DNA of 64,000 nt from Heterobilharzia americana. Taxonomy: Eukaryota > Platyhelminthes > Trematoda > Strigeidida > Schistosomatidae. The stretch lies in assembly GCA_944470555.2 (NCBI GenBank), contig OX104128.1, positions 3,100,001 to 3,164,000 on the forward strand, written 5' to 3'. The translations under genes and the position numbers were made by a program. Every line of letters begins with the position of its first letter. Within the stretch, counting starts at the first letter, position 1. The notes under the pieces are model-generated. The model worked only from the letters and a program-made list of their open reading frames with translations, did no database searches and had not been told where the DNA came from. Positions 12,353-26,393 of this stretch are shown here, in pieces.

Positions 12353-13685
12353 TATTATTATTATTATTATTAGTCCCTTGGGTTCCTAGTGGAACGTAGG
12401 GCTTCAGCAGCACGTCTCCAGTGACCTCTGTTCTCTGAGATCTTTCGAACCTGGTTCCACGACAGCCCACAAGCTCTCATTTCCTCCTCGCACCACCTCC
12501 TCCATATCACCCTCGGCACCGACGCTCAACTCGTCGCTCCCGATGGGGATTCCACTCGAGCAACTGCCCCTGTGCGTGATGTCCCCAGTCGGCATTCTCA
12601 GTGCATGCCCAATCCATATCCACTTCCTCCTGCATATTTGTTGGGTGATAGGTTCTTGGTTGGTTCGTTCCCAGAGCTCCTTGTTGCTTATTCTCATTAT
12701 TCTGGCCATCTCATCCATCTTCAGTAGCGAGCGTAAGCAGTTGTTGATGAATGTGTGTAGTTTATTGGAAATGCCTTTCGTGACGCCCCAAGTCTCTGAG
12801 CCATACAGAAGCACTGACTTGACTGACGTTGGTGTTGAAAATCCGTATCTTGTTCCTCATGCTGAGTGCAGGAGATCTCCACACTGGTTTCAGGCTAATG
12901 AACACCTGTCTTGCTTTTCCGATTCTGACTCTGACATCCTCGTCTGTCCCGCCACTTGTAGTTGAAATAGTGCTTCCTAGATAGGTGAAGGAGGTTACTT
13001 CCTCTAAGTTTCTCCCGTTGATGGTGATGGTGATTGGAGTTTGTTGTTGTTGTTGATGGTGGTGGTGCGGTATCTTCATCACCTCTGTCTTCTCTATATT
13101 CACCTGAAGTCCCGTCTGCGCTGCCTCACCTCTTCTATCAACTTGTTAGTTTTTGCCTGCAGATCTTCCAGTTTATGTGACATCAGGCACAAGTCATCGG
13201 CGAAATCCAGACCTTCTAGGTTCTTTTCCGCAGTCCAGCCGGCGTATCCTCCTCTTCTCGCTGCCTACTGTTATCTGCTGCATGATCCAGTCCACCACAA
13301 TAAGGAATATCATGGGGGATAGTAGGCAACCTTGTTTTACTCCTTACTGACTTCACTTCCATGGCATCACTGAGCTTCCCATTGTGAATTACTTGGCTGG
13401 CATGTGGCATCTTCATATAGTTGTTGAATGAGGCGGATAAAGGTTTGCGGTACTCCGTAGTAATGAAGCAGTTTCCAAATTACTTGTCGGTCGACGCTGT
13501 CAAAGGTCTTCTCGAAGTCGATGAAGTTGAGGTAGTGTTGAGTTGACTGCCATTCTATGCTCTGTTCTATGATGATGCATAGTGTAGCGTTGCAAAATGG
13601 TCGGCACATGATTTGTACTTCCTGAAGCCTGCCTGTTCCACACCTTCTGCAATAGTGGTGTGAGCATGTCTGCTGTTGTCTCTGC
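12353..13685 (-). mobile_element. RTE-type non-LTR copy with 13-bp target-site duplication
   Basis: A 5'-truncated 1.33-kb copy. On the minus strand it carries the finger/palm part ([34 protein letters not shown]), the HHHHQQQQQ microsatellite, [18 protein letters not shown] and [14 protein letters not shown] blocks, then the (TAA)n tail. It is broken by several frameshifts. Direct repeats AACTTTCACTGAT at 12340-12352 and 13686-13698 abut both ends exactly. Near the 5' end an internal deletion joins LLQKVW to the NRQASG region, so this copy differs from its neighbours. Confidence 0.9.
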
Positions 13686-13698
13686 AACTTTCACTGAT
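13686..13698. repeat. Target-site duplication, right copy
   Basis: AACTTTCACTGAT, adjoining the 5' truncation point of the same RTE copy. Confidence 0.88.
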
Positions 13699-14037
13699 AG
13701 TACTAAATAACGAAACATTAGTAATAGAATAACTTCTTTTTTTTCTCAAGATTTAGGGAGTAAAAATGCCGAAATTATAAATTTATGACGTATGAATGAT
13801 GTAGTATAAATCGTTACAGAAAAGCATAAAATTTTCTTTCAATCTATTAAAAATGTTTAGTTCACAGCTGATCTGATCCAACTGACTACCACAATACTCT
13901 AACTGAACAGAATTATTTGTATCATGCTGATTTATATTGACAAATTATAGAGGTACAACACAAAAATTTACTATGTGTACTAATTAAAAAGGATATAAGT
14001 CAACATAATATATGTGTATAATAAAAATATAACTTAC

Positions 14038-14386
14038 TATAGATAATTATCCTTTTAGTAAATATTTTTGGATCCTTATGAATTGTTGTCTCATGATCAG
14101 CATATTTTGATACTAGTCTATATAACGGATAACTGGCATCCTTGTTAATTAGACACTTTTCTTCATTCAATGAATTTATGATCTGACCATTATGCTTACT
14201 ACTATTAGTAGTATCATCTTCGATTATGGAAAGGTCATTTGTAGACAAATGTAGATGATAAAATACCATTTGATCAATACTATTCAGTTGTGTATAGATT
14301 GAATCCAAAGCATATTTCATCATAGAAGTAAATAAATGTCGACTACTCATAAGAGAAAATGCATAGCCGAGTTGATAAACTACACC
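14038..14386 (-). CDS. Host gene exon, end of GAF-like region (116 codons plus 1 nt)
   Basis: The acceptor TTACTTATTTCAG borders GGTGTAGTTTATC and the donor is a perfect GTAAGT below 14038. The peptide starts [19 protein letters not shown], which continues the HEIQFYR helix of the exon at 30005 in phase 0, then turns Ser/Asn/Asp-rich. The intron between the two is 15.6 kb and contains the nested plus-strand gene. The exon leaves one base, so a further exon is expected; I could not find one down to position 1. Reading through the donor meets a stop near 14000. Confidence 0.7.
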
Positions 14387-16999
14387 CTGAAATAAGTAAA
14401 TTAGATAAAAGCTTATGAATAGATACTGAATAGCTAGCTATGATGATGTAAACGTTGTCGATTTATTTATCAAAGACGTGTGTCATGCTTATGTCTCTTG
14501 ATAGTGGAGGTGTGGCTGATTGACTTAGTTGATCTAGTTAACAAATCACAGGATCAGATTCAACTCTATTTGCCAAGATTTCATCAACCAGGTAGTTATA
14601 TCATTAGCCTTTAAACAATCGGTATGGGTAATTGTCTACTACACAAATAAGCACAAGGTTACTGAGTAAATTTTCATTTAAGTTAATGACTTGATGAATG
14701 GAAAGTTTTTCAATTTCAAATACAGTAGTATGCAGTACATACTACATACATGTAGTATGCACAAGACACTAAACTGAACTTATTGTATAACGTATAACAC
14801 TAATTCGTTGACAACATCTTGGTAAGTGGATAAAAATAGACTGACATCAAATTAGAAAATGTTGTGTGGGAGAATAAACAATCTGAAGACGAAGGTTAGA
14901 ATGAATAGTCAAGCTTTAGAAGATGTTAAAGAGTGAATACATGTGCACTATTGTCATCGATGTTTAGTCATGTTACCAAAAGTCCTCAGCCACTAATTCC
15001 TGCAGTCTCGGTAACCCCAGCCACGCAGTCTACATCTTGCCACAAGGCTCAGACCAACAGTCAGATAATTCATTGACTCGGTGCCATGTCTTTTTCTAGC
15101 CATCCTGAACCTTCTTCCAACCTAATCCAACTTCCTCTAGCGTAGCATGTCGAAGTATGCGTTGGGTCGGCAAGTGCAGTACATCTTCAGTCCATGTCAG
15201 TTGACTTAAATTCACGACCTCATCGACAGACTTACCTATCTTGCCTAATACCTTTTGTCTAACTTTGAGACTGCTCACACGGTGATAACGCCAAACATGA
15301 GCAATGCTCCAAAAACACCTGTACATGCTTCAAGTCTCCTCCTTTTAACGCCTATTTCTCTAGCTGTATAGCAGGACAGTTAGTGAAGGTAAACTACAAT
15401 ATACCAACCACATGTTCTTAGTCATTATTATCTTTGACTGGTCACTGATACAAATAATTGCAGAATAAATAAGTGCACAAACTGACAGTGTACTAAGTAA
15501 CTGAATAAAATCAGTAGATGATATCATGGCTGACTGATTTACCAATCGGGAAAAAAACAACAACCTGTGCACACCTATGGAGTAAGCAGCTAGCCTCACC
15601 TATTGTGTTTGAACTAGTAGTACTACCTGACAGCTCAGACCTCAGTATGTGGTTGAGAATAAAACACCGAGACCAATGAGTCACAGCTCCTTTAACGATT
15701 AAGAATCATGTATAAAAAGGCCTGCATCAAGCTTTATATAACGGTGATTAGCGTAAAAAATTGACAAAATTAAAAAAGTACACCCATATATGTATTAAAA
15801 ACTTTACCATTCACTCTTATGAGCAGTTTGATTACTACGTTGTTTAATTTCCTTCTTACTAAAAGAATTTCAACAGAATTAACTGAAATATTATTTTGAT
15901 TGTGTAATTAGAAATATCACAAGCCTTTATTAATCTCATTCAACAACTATATGAAGACGCCACATGCCAAGTAATTCACGATGGGAAGCTCAGTGATGCT
16001 TTTAAAGTGAAGACAAGAACAAAACAAGGCTATCTACTATAACCCATGATCTTCCTAATTATAGTGGACTGAATCATGCAGCAGACAACTATGAGGAGTG
16101 AGAAGATGGGCATACGCAGACTGGACCGGGGAAAAGATCCTAGAAGATTTGGATTTCGCCAATGATGACTTGTGTCTAATGTCACACAAACTTGAAGATC
16201 TACAGGGAAAAACTAACAAGTTGAGAGAAGAGGTAGGGTAGTGAAGACAAGACTTCCTTCAGGTGAACGTAGAGAAGACAGAGGTGATGAAGATACTCAA
16301 CCAACAACAACAGCAAACACCGATAACCATCAACGGGAGAAACTTAAAAGAAGCAGCCTCTTTCACTTATCTAGGCAGCATCGTCTCAACTACAGGCGGC
16401 TGCAGCGGCACAGACGAGGACATCAAAGCAGCCAGGATCGGAAATAAAACAAGACAGACGTTCATTAGCCTGAAACCAGTGTGGAGATCTACTGCACTCC
16501 ACTCAGAGTAAAGAGCAAGATCCGCATTTTTAACACCAATGTCAAGTCAGCGCTTCTATGTGATGATTGAGAGACTTGGCGCGTTACGAACAACAAACTC
16601 CAACAAACTACAGACATTCATCAAAAACTGTCTACACTGGCTCGTTACTGAAAATCAGATGGCTAGAAAGAATCAGCAACAAGGAACTGTGACTGTCAAC
16701 GAACTAACCAACAACCTATCTCTCAACGAATATACAGTAGCAGGAAGTGTAGATGGATTGGGCATACACTGAGAAGGCTGACTGGGGATATCATGCGTCA
16801 GGCCACGCTCTCGAGTAGAACCTAGATGGGAAACGACGAGTTGGGCGTCTGTGCTGAGGGTGATATGGAGGAGGTCGTGCGAGGAGGAAATGAGAGCTTG
16901 TGGGCTGTCGTGGAGCGAGGTTCGAAAGATTACGGAGAACAGAGTGGGATGGAGACATGCTACTCAAGCCGTATGTTCCACTAGGAACCCAAGAGACAA

Positions 17000-17032
<33 letters not shown>

Positions 17033-20000
17033 TAATTAGAAGACGAACTTTATGTCAACGATGTGGGATATATTTACGCGATATCTTTCAAACAATCTGA
17101 TCACACATTTACTTGTCTCAAGTCAATTTATATTAAACCGAGGAATGAGAGGACAAGTACAACAGTAAGATAATGAGGGATTAAAATTATGAAAAATGGA
17201 AACAAAAGGGAGAAGTGACACAGTTCATCCTAATCTGTGTAAGACTACAAAGTTTACCAAAGAAGGTGTAGTGTGTAAGAACAAATTGTATTTTGTACAT
17301 ACGAAGGTGGTTTCAACTTGTGTATGATAATCACTACCGACTTTGATCCCCCTATTATCTTAATTGTCTCACTTTTTCCTCCCATTCTTTGATCTCATAG
17401 AAATTTACTTGACATGTAATTGTGTAATCAGTCTATTCGAAATGTATTGCTCAAGTAATACATTAAACATTATTCAGATAAACTTCATCTTCTGATTACA
17501 CTATCTAAATCCAAATTGGAACATTATTCTTATGTCAGTAGTTAGAATCGAACTTAACAGACAAAATTAGTATTCTTATGGCCGAATAATTAACTAACTA
17601 ATGAAATACACTTACTTAAATACTACTGTAATCATTAGAGTAATATTCATCATCATCATCTCCTGTCCACCCCAAGTAAAATTTCAAGCCGCATCATCCT
17701 GGAGAGGCTTAAAGATGCACTGGATTCAAAACTACGACCCGAACAGACAGGCTTCAGGAAGTACAAATCATGTGCAGACCAAATTGCAACGCTACACTAT
17801 GCATCATCATAGAACAGAGCATAGAGTAGCAATCAGCTCTCTACCTCAACTTCATCGACTTCGAGAAGACCTTTGACAGCGTCAACCCAGATGTAATTTG
17901 GAAACTGCTTCATTACTACGGAGTACCGCAAACCTTTATCCGCCTCATTCAACAACTATATGAAGATGCCACATGCCAGCCAAGTAATTCACAATGGGAA
18001 GCTCAGTGATGCCATGGAAGTGAAGACAGTAAGGAGTGAAACAAGGTTGCCTATTATCACACATGATATTCCTGATTGTGGTCGACTGGATCATGCAGCA
18101 GATAACAGTAGGGAGCGAGAAGAGGAGGATACGCTGGCTGGACTGCGGAAAAGAACCTAGAAGACTTGGATTTCGCCGATGACTTGTGCCTGATGTCACA
18201 TAAACTGGAAGATCTGCAGGCGAAAACTGACAAGTTGACAGAAGAAGTGAGGCAGCGCAGACGGGACTTCAGGTGAATGTAGAGAAGACAGAGGTGATGA
18301 AGATACCGCACCACCACCAACAACAACAAACTCCAATCACCGTCAACGGGAGAAACTTAAAGGAAGTAACCTCCTTCACCTATCTAGGAAGCACTGTTTC
18401 AACTACAGGCGACACAGGCACAGACGAGGATGTCAAAGTCAGAATCGGAAACACAGCAAGACAGGCGTTCATTAACGTGAAACGAGTGTGGAGATCTACT
18501 GCACTCAGCATGCGGAACAAGATACGGATTTTCAACACCAACGTCAGTCAAGTCAGTGCTTCTATGTGTTGGTTGAGAGACTTGGCGCGTCACGAAAGGG
18601 ATTTCCAATAAACTACACACATTCATCAACAACTGCTTACGCTCGCTACTGAAGATCGATGAGATGGCCAAAATAATGAGAATAAGCAAAAAGGAGCTCT
18701 GGGAACGAACCAACCAAGAACCTATCACCCAACAAATATGCAGGAGGAAGTGGAGATGGATTGGGCATACACTGAGAATGCCGACTGGGGACATCACGCG
18801 TCAGGCCAGTTGCTTGAGTGGAATCCCCATCGGGAGCGACGAGTTGGGTGTCTGTGCCGAGGGTGACATGGAGGAGGTGGTGCGAGGAGGAAATGAGAGC
18901 TTGTGGGCTGTCGTGGAACCAGGTTCAAAAGATCTCAGAGAACAGAGGTCACTGGAGACGTGCTACTGAAGTCCTATGTTCCACTAGGAACCCAAGGGAC
19001 TAATAATAATAATAGTAATCGAGAAAAAAAGAGATAATTCAGCGAAGAAGATTTTCTTTGTCGACCATATCATTTCCTTAACCTATACAACCGTATTTAT
19101 ACATATCATAAACATATAACAGTCTATTATTAAAAAAAATAGTGTATAATTACATCATTAACCTAGTGCTAGAAACCGGAATCAAGAATGCAGAATAGTT
19201 GGGTAATAATCTTTCAAAGAGGAGAAATAACGAAGAAGGTAAAGAGTTCGACAAGGTGAGAAATTGTTGGTAAATGAGAAATGCGAATATTCAATGTCCA
19301 CTTGATAGATAGATGCACACAAGGTGAAGAATGAGACAAGGATCATAATGAAGGTGATAGTAATAAACTAACTAATTGTAATGAAATCGAAAAATGTGAA
19401 AGTATGAAGATCATGGTAAGATAAGAGATTGAACATACTTCTTTTGAACTGATGAATTTCCAGTGCTTCCACCGTGCACAATTATCGAAGGTGTACTCCA
19501 TTTGACACTTAAAGAGGACTGTGGTCGAGATATGTGTCCAGAGTTGACTATGTGTTCAAGAACTGAACAGTTAATTGATTTACTTTCTCTTCAAAACAAT
19601 CATGCTAGATAGTGCTCAGAGGCACGTTTGGAAAGTGTGCGCCTTGTGCAGCTTATATAACTAACTTCATCGGAGCAAGTAAATTTTTAGAGGTGGGCCA
19701 AAGTGGCAGCTTGTCCTTAACACACTGCAGAACCAGTTGCTGACTAGAGAAGCCGATTTTTCATTTGGCAGAGAAGAATGTCTTCTTCAGCAATCTGGAC
19801 TGTCGATTAAGGAGAAATTGCTATTCTGGGTCACCTCAATGTGTGTCTACAAATTTACTTGCTCCGGTGAAGCTAGTTATATAAGCTGCACAAGGCGCAC
19901 ACTTTCCAAACGTGCCTCTGAGCACTATCTAGCATGATTGTTTTGAAGAGAAAGTAAATCAATTAACTGTTCAGTTCTTGAACACATAGTCAACTCTGGA

Positions 20001-23000
20001 CACATATCTCGACCACAGTCCTCTTTAAGTGTCAAATGGAGTACACCTTCGATAATTGTGCACGGTGGAAGCACTGGAAATTCATCAGTTCAAAAGAAGT
20101 ATGTTCAATCTCTTATCTTACCATGATCTTCATACTTTCACATTTTTCGATTTCATTACAATTAGTTAGTTTATTACTATCACCTTCATTATGATCCTTG
20201 TCTCATTCTTCACCTTGTGTGCATCTATCTATCAAGTGGACATTGAATATTCGCATTTCTCATTTACCAACAATTTCTCACCTTGTCGAACTCCTTACCT
20301 TCTTCGTTATTTCTCCTCTCTGAAAGATAATTACCCAACTATTCTGCATTCTTGATTTATGATTTACTTTAAACGTAAATGAACACCATTCATACTTGAA
20401 GGTGATCATTTTTTTGCCAAAAAATGTTCATAAAGATTTATTTTAATGATGGAACGTGGCTAGCAGTGGAATCCAGGATGCACATTTCGTCCTATTTGGG
20501 ACTAGTCAGCTGGATGTACCTGCTTCCCAGTGACTGATGTTGTTCCCTCCGGGATCCGGAATCGGAAGCGATCGCTTCAAACGTCAGCGCGTTGTCCAGT
20601 ACACCACCAAGCCACGATAGCCACTTCTTGTGCAACGGGTATAGTTTTTAGTATAATTGTTTTATATGATACCGTCGTTGATTGGACCGAACTGATCGGT
20701 CTCTTTTAAAATATGGCCTCCTGTACGGATACCTCAATATTGCCATGAATCTAATTATGTTAATGATAGATCATGGCTAGCAGTGGAATCCAGGATGCCC
20801 ATTTCATCCTGTTTGGGACTCGTCAACTGGATGCACCTGCTTCCGTATTTCATTGTATAGTTCAGCTAACAATCAGGCATTAAAATGTATCTCTTAGATG
20901 ATAAGATTATACTCTAACTTATACATATGACCATTCAGGTCAGGTGATACAAAAATATAGTTGGTTGATTATACACGTCAATTTTCAGTGAACAAAATTA
21001 TACTCCAGATAAATATGTTAACATTTTATTGTTTTTGTTTTACGGATAGATAAAACATTTCACCATTGTTGGTTGAATGATCTGAATTAATATTTATCTA
21101 TTGTAGATTCATTATCAAATATAAACATTTTGTAGAATTTGTATTCACTTGTTTGTTTGTACACATGATGCATAATAATCAGAGTGATAGTTTCATTGGA
21201 CAATATTACCATTATTTATTATGTCGAATAGTAATAGTAATAATTAGGTCAATAAATTATTCAGTCAATTAACGTATTGGTTAAATGGTTTACTAAATAA
21301 AGACACCTTTATTCATCTTTATCAGGAATATAAACTTTCCTTTTTTTCCTGTACAGGATGATAGTGGGAACAATTTTCAAATGTGAGTTACTACGCTTTC
21401 ATACTACTACTACTATTACTACTATTTAGTTATTAGAGAAAAGAAATTGAAAACAGTTTTTCTTTTTCTCCGGTAGTTTATAATGGATTGATTGGTTTTT
21501 AGATAATTCAGTATCGTAGAGTGCCGAATTCAGCTTAGAACCATTGTTAGTTGATTCGAGGCAATCGACAGGAAGGTCTGGACCTAGGTTTCGTGCATTT
21601 TGGTACTTGTCAGCAAGGCGTATCTGTGATGTCGATGGAACTGATATCCTGCCTGAGATTTGAACCGGCGACTTTACCACTGCGCTATTCGGGCCACGGT
21701 TGACCTCCTGTAGGATTGGCTTACATGTATTGATTGGTCACGGAAGTGCAACCAATTTCATGTTTGTCTAGTCCTGAGTGAAAACCAATTCCTATCGATC
21801 ATATTTGCGAAGTGGCAACCAAGCTAGGAAGCTCAGCATCGCGGTGCACGTTAGTAGATGTTAGTTGCTTGAAGGTAATCGGCAGGAGGCTCTGGACCTA
21901 GGTTTCGTGCTTTCTGGCACTCGCCAGCAAGGAGTATCTGCAACCTCGACGGAACTGATATCCCGCCTGAGATCCGAACCCACGTCACCCAGTGTTGTAG
22001 TCAGAGACTTTACCGCTGTGCTTTTTGGGCCACGATTGACCTCCTGTAGGATTGGCTTACATGTATTGATTGGTCACGGGAGTGCAACCAATTTTATGTT
22101 GCCTAGTCCTGAGTGCAGACAGAATTCTATCGATGATGTTTAGAACCATCGTTTGTCGTGGTGAGCTAACTGTCGTTGAATCACTTGGTTGGAATCTAGC
22201 GGACTACATTTTCTTAATTCTGTCGGTTCGTCATATAATTCCACCATTCTCTAAAGTCGAAGGCGAGTATTTGCGATTACATCTAACTTGAAAAAAGCCT
22301 TATCGTATGACAAAAGTTGAATATGACCTGAAATATACTTCATTTAATTACCTTGGTATTCAGTATTATAAGTCGGAGGTGGTGGATAACCGTAATAGCT
22401 TAGATGCTATAAATTGATATTTCCTCTCACTGAAATAAGACGAAACACTCGCTCTAGATTCCACTGTTAGCCACTATTCATCATTAATATCAAAACTGGA
22501 AATATTGGCAATATCGATGCATTCACGCAGTAGTCCATATACCAGCAGTGGCTGATCATTTAGGTCCAACCAGTGAAGAGTAATTACAAGCTATAACATC
22601 AAATCTATATCCCTCGTCGAAGAAGTGGCTACCATGACTCAAAGGTCTAATAGATAACGTTCTAGTGCTTGAAACGATTTATCTTGGTTTTCAGTATTAG
22701 TGAGAAATAAAATTACTCACTAGGAGATAAGTATATCCAGGTGATGAGTCCCAAACAGGATGAGACGTACGTCTTCGGCTCTATTACTAATCACTATCCG
22801 TCACTAATGTCAAACTGTAATCGTTTAGTTATCTTAATTATCTAGAACTTCACTCTCAGAATCATTACTAATGAACGACAACTCAAGAACTACCAAGTAA
22901 TGTCATGTAGGAAGTAGCTTCCCGATACTGCCTACTACTGTCCATCGAATTCTCGTTTATAAACAGATATTCGACGGGCACCAAATCAGATAATGAATAT

Positions 23001-26000
23001 ACCATATCTGAAAATAATAGACAGTTTTGCCTTCAACAAATGTAGTTTGTCTGAAACATATAGTGTAATAGCGCAGTACACTCTACACAATTTGGTCACA
23101 TGTATGCATTTTTCATATATATATTCCTATGAAATGTAACAAATGATAAATATGTTTATGAAAGAACCGATATAACAAACGACCAATTTATTAGATCAAA
23201 TGAAAAATGATTGTATATTTATCACCCGTAGTATTAAAACTGAACTACTAAGGCAAGTTTAATCTAACAATAAATTGTCTTGAGTGAACAAAAAAGGGTC
23301 AAGTCAGTGCTCCTGTATGGTTCAAAGACTTGGCGCGTTACGAAAGGCATTTCCAACAAACTACAGACATTCATCAACGACTGCCACCTACGCTGGCTCG
23401 ATACTGAAGCTCATATGGCCAGAATAATAAGAATAAGCAACAACGAACTGTGTATGGGAACGAGCCAACCAACAACAACCTATCACCCAACAAATATGCA
23501 GAAGGAAGTGGAGATGGATTGGGTATACACTGAGAAGGCCGATTGGGGACATCACGCGTCAGGCCAGTTGCTCGAGTGGAACCCAGATGGGAAGCGACGA
23601 ATTAGACGTCTGAGGCGAGGGTGACATGGAGGAGATCATGCGAGGAGGAAATGAAAACCTCTGGGCTGTCATGGAGCCAGGTTCAAAAGATTTCAGAGTA
23701 CAGAGAACATTGAAGACGTGCTACTCAAGCCGTATGTTTCACTAGGAACCCAAGGGACAAATAATAATAATGATACAAACTAACTCTATAATCCATTTCG
23801 GTGATATGTTTAGCCATAAACGAATTTGAATTTTTCCTGTATGGGTTAGTGGAATCATTTGATTTCATTTGTTTTACAACCATTTTGGAATATATCGTGT
23901 GACCGTTATATGCATAGATCGATTGGCCATACATACAAGTAAACTGATGAACCTAGTTGGATATGACACCATTGTTCGTAAGTAAGTACATTTTTCTTTA
24001 TAATGTTGACCTTTACCTGAAGTCTTTGTTTGGTTGTCAAACTCTATAGATAATCTATTTACTCTAGACTGACATAGACATTATACTTTCGAATTGACTG
24101 AACAATTGAACTTCTTCGTTTAGCATTTCTATTACGATTTATATATTTCAAAGGATAATTTTTGTTTAATGGTAATGGTCCGGTGTTTTCTAAACATTTC
24201 ATCATCAGACTTGATAACATCTTCAGCATTAAATTCATAAAGAATTGAAGCATACTCAAATGTCAGACAAATGATTAGGTAGTATTTTTACTGATATTTA
24301 GTATTGTCCACGTTAAAGTTGGGGAACACAAAATATTAAAGCTCAGAGAATACCCAATCATCATCATCATCATCCTCTTGAGCTTTCGAGTTTCCTCTTC
24401 GGAAGCATCATCTTTGCATTTTCTTTTGAATCCTTCGTTACAATTCATATAAGTATGTGTGACAAGTAAATATATGATCATATTGTTTGAAATAACATTA
24501 CACGTTTTAGATAAACTGTGTCATTTTACTGATTTGTTGAAATTTTTTAAAGGAAACTAACTGTTTCAAACTTTGTTTTCTCTTGACTTTACCAAGAACT
24601 AGATTCCTTCAATAATGAATAGAACTTCTTTTATGAACTTCATTGACTTTTTTACAGGTCTTCTTCTGTTGGAAATTCCCCACTTACTGTATATCGAAAG
24701 CTTAAACACCTTAGAATATCATCAGTCCCATTATATTTTAACTTCAGTCGCCATTAGAACTGATCACAGTTGTTTAAATCTTATCAAATTACTCATTAAT
24801 ATTCTATTGTATAGAACTAAAGTATATATGCTTAAAAATAATCCAATTCATATTGATCACCTTGAAAATTGGATAATAAATTTAAACAATATAACAATAT
24901 GGGGATTTGATGAATTCAATCAAGTCAATATAAATAATGATGATCAATTTAACATTGAACAAGAAGAAATATGGCTTCATTCAAACAAAAATCAACCAAA
25001 TAGTGATGTTTCTATTCAAGAATGGATGATGAAACGTGATAAAAAATTATGTGATGTATATAAAATTAAATTTTCACTTGGATTCAGTAAGAATATACTA
25101 TTAACTGCAAACTGGTTATTATTGCCTAATTGGAATTATTTAAACACTGAAAATAACTTGATACATGTTCAATTTATTAATTTATATTTTAATGTCAGCT
25201 TACACTTATTTATTAATCAAAATGGAGCTGTACGATTTGAAATTGATCATTTAAAAATAACAAATTTATCTAATATAAACTTGAGTGTATTTCGAGATTT
25301 AAATCATAATACTACTTATAAAAATGTTAGTAGACAAAGTGAAAATGCAAAATTTATTGAAAATTTCACTTTTCAATGGTTATTAAATGAAAATACTTTA
25401 CGTGAAATATTATTTTATTTTTAGAATCAACAATTACTAATATTTTAAACACAAATATAGCTCAAATACAAAATAACTTTGCATTGAATAAAAGTGTAGA
25501 CTGTAAAGTATAAATTCTTTTCATGAATCTTGATCAATTAGAATAATTTTTACTGTGCAACAAATAAAATATTTTAAAAAAGATATTTCTCAAGGTAAAC
25601 TACGCTTGATATCCAATTCTTTCGAGAATATTCGAAACAGTTAAAGCTTGATATTTATCAACGCAACAGTATTGTAATATTTTCATCAGATAAATTGTGA
25701 TAATTTTGTCGATGAGATAAAACCGCCAGCCTCATAGTTACCTACCTGATTTTCTATCAAGTAAACTGGGTTTTGTAGCTGAGTTGGTAGATCATGGAGT
25801 GGGTAACCCGGAAGGCGGTTGGTTTGAATTCTGCTGTAATCAATCACTACACTGCATAAATTTGTGAGAGAAACTATTTCACAACCTAATACATATGTTC
25901 TAACAATCTGTCTATATGAAATCGATGTTTGGTAAGTTATACGAAATAGGACATTTCTGTTATACTAGCTGGAAGTAAAACTACTTGATTGTTCATTTCA

Positions 26001-26351
26001 ATTTGCTTAAAACTGATTATATATGAGAGTTACCTTTAAAGGATCAAAAAAATAACTTAAGTTTGTTTATATGCTTGGTTGATTAAGTACATTGAGTGTT
26101 CACTGAGGGCAACCAACTTCATAATATCTACTCCTAAATGTTCAATGTAGCCTCCAAGTTATTTGGCTTAATATCGTGATGCACTGAAATAGATGTTTAT
26201 TATGTGGAGGCAATCAGCAGAAAGCCCTAGAGATTGGTTTCGTGCTTTTTGGCACTTGTCAGCGAGGCGTATCTGCAACCTCAACGGATCTGATGTTTCA
26301 CTTGAGATTCAAACCCGCGTTGACTAGTGTTAATTACTAATATATCCTTGT

Positions 26352-26393
<42 letters not shown>

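Larger units (their letters stand above)
19181..20357 (+). mobile_element. Penelope-like 3' end forming a foldback (two ~507-bp inverted arms)
   Basis: The right part (19690-20357, plus) encodes [20 protein letters not shown] then [17 protein letters not shown] (GIY-YIG with Y-x-S-C in place of Y-I-G-R), then [11 protein letters not shown] and 3' UTR. The left part (19181-19686) is a near-identical inverted copy of 19851-20357. The unpaired spacer is about 164 bp. The arms differ at only a few sites by eye, so the structure is young. The Gly-to-Ser change in the GIY-YIG core suggests an inactive nuclease. Confidence 0.88.
20457..20845 (-). repeat. Sm-alpha-type SINE, tandem head-to-tail copies
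   Basis: A full unit (20457-20770) and the hammerhead end of a second unit (20771-20845) lie in the same orientation. The equivalent ATCCAGG sites are 317 bp apart (20471 and 20788). The full unit includes the tRNA-like head and the ACCGTCGTTGATTGGACCGA tail. Confidence 0.85.

Noticed and set aside
12543..12965. 140-codon plus-strand frame, and similar ones at 18399-18797 and 36898-37290
   Set aside because: They are antisense shadows of the RTE C-terminal coding region, repeated wherever that region is present.
24059..24481. Two minus-strand frames (about 66 and 68 codons) beside the nested gene
   Set aside because: One contains [17 protein letters not shown] and another frame reads [20 protein letters not shown] to a stop, which looks partly coding, but no set of splice borders joins them in phase and they do not fit the large gene.
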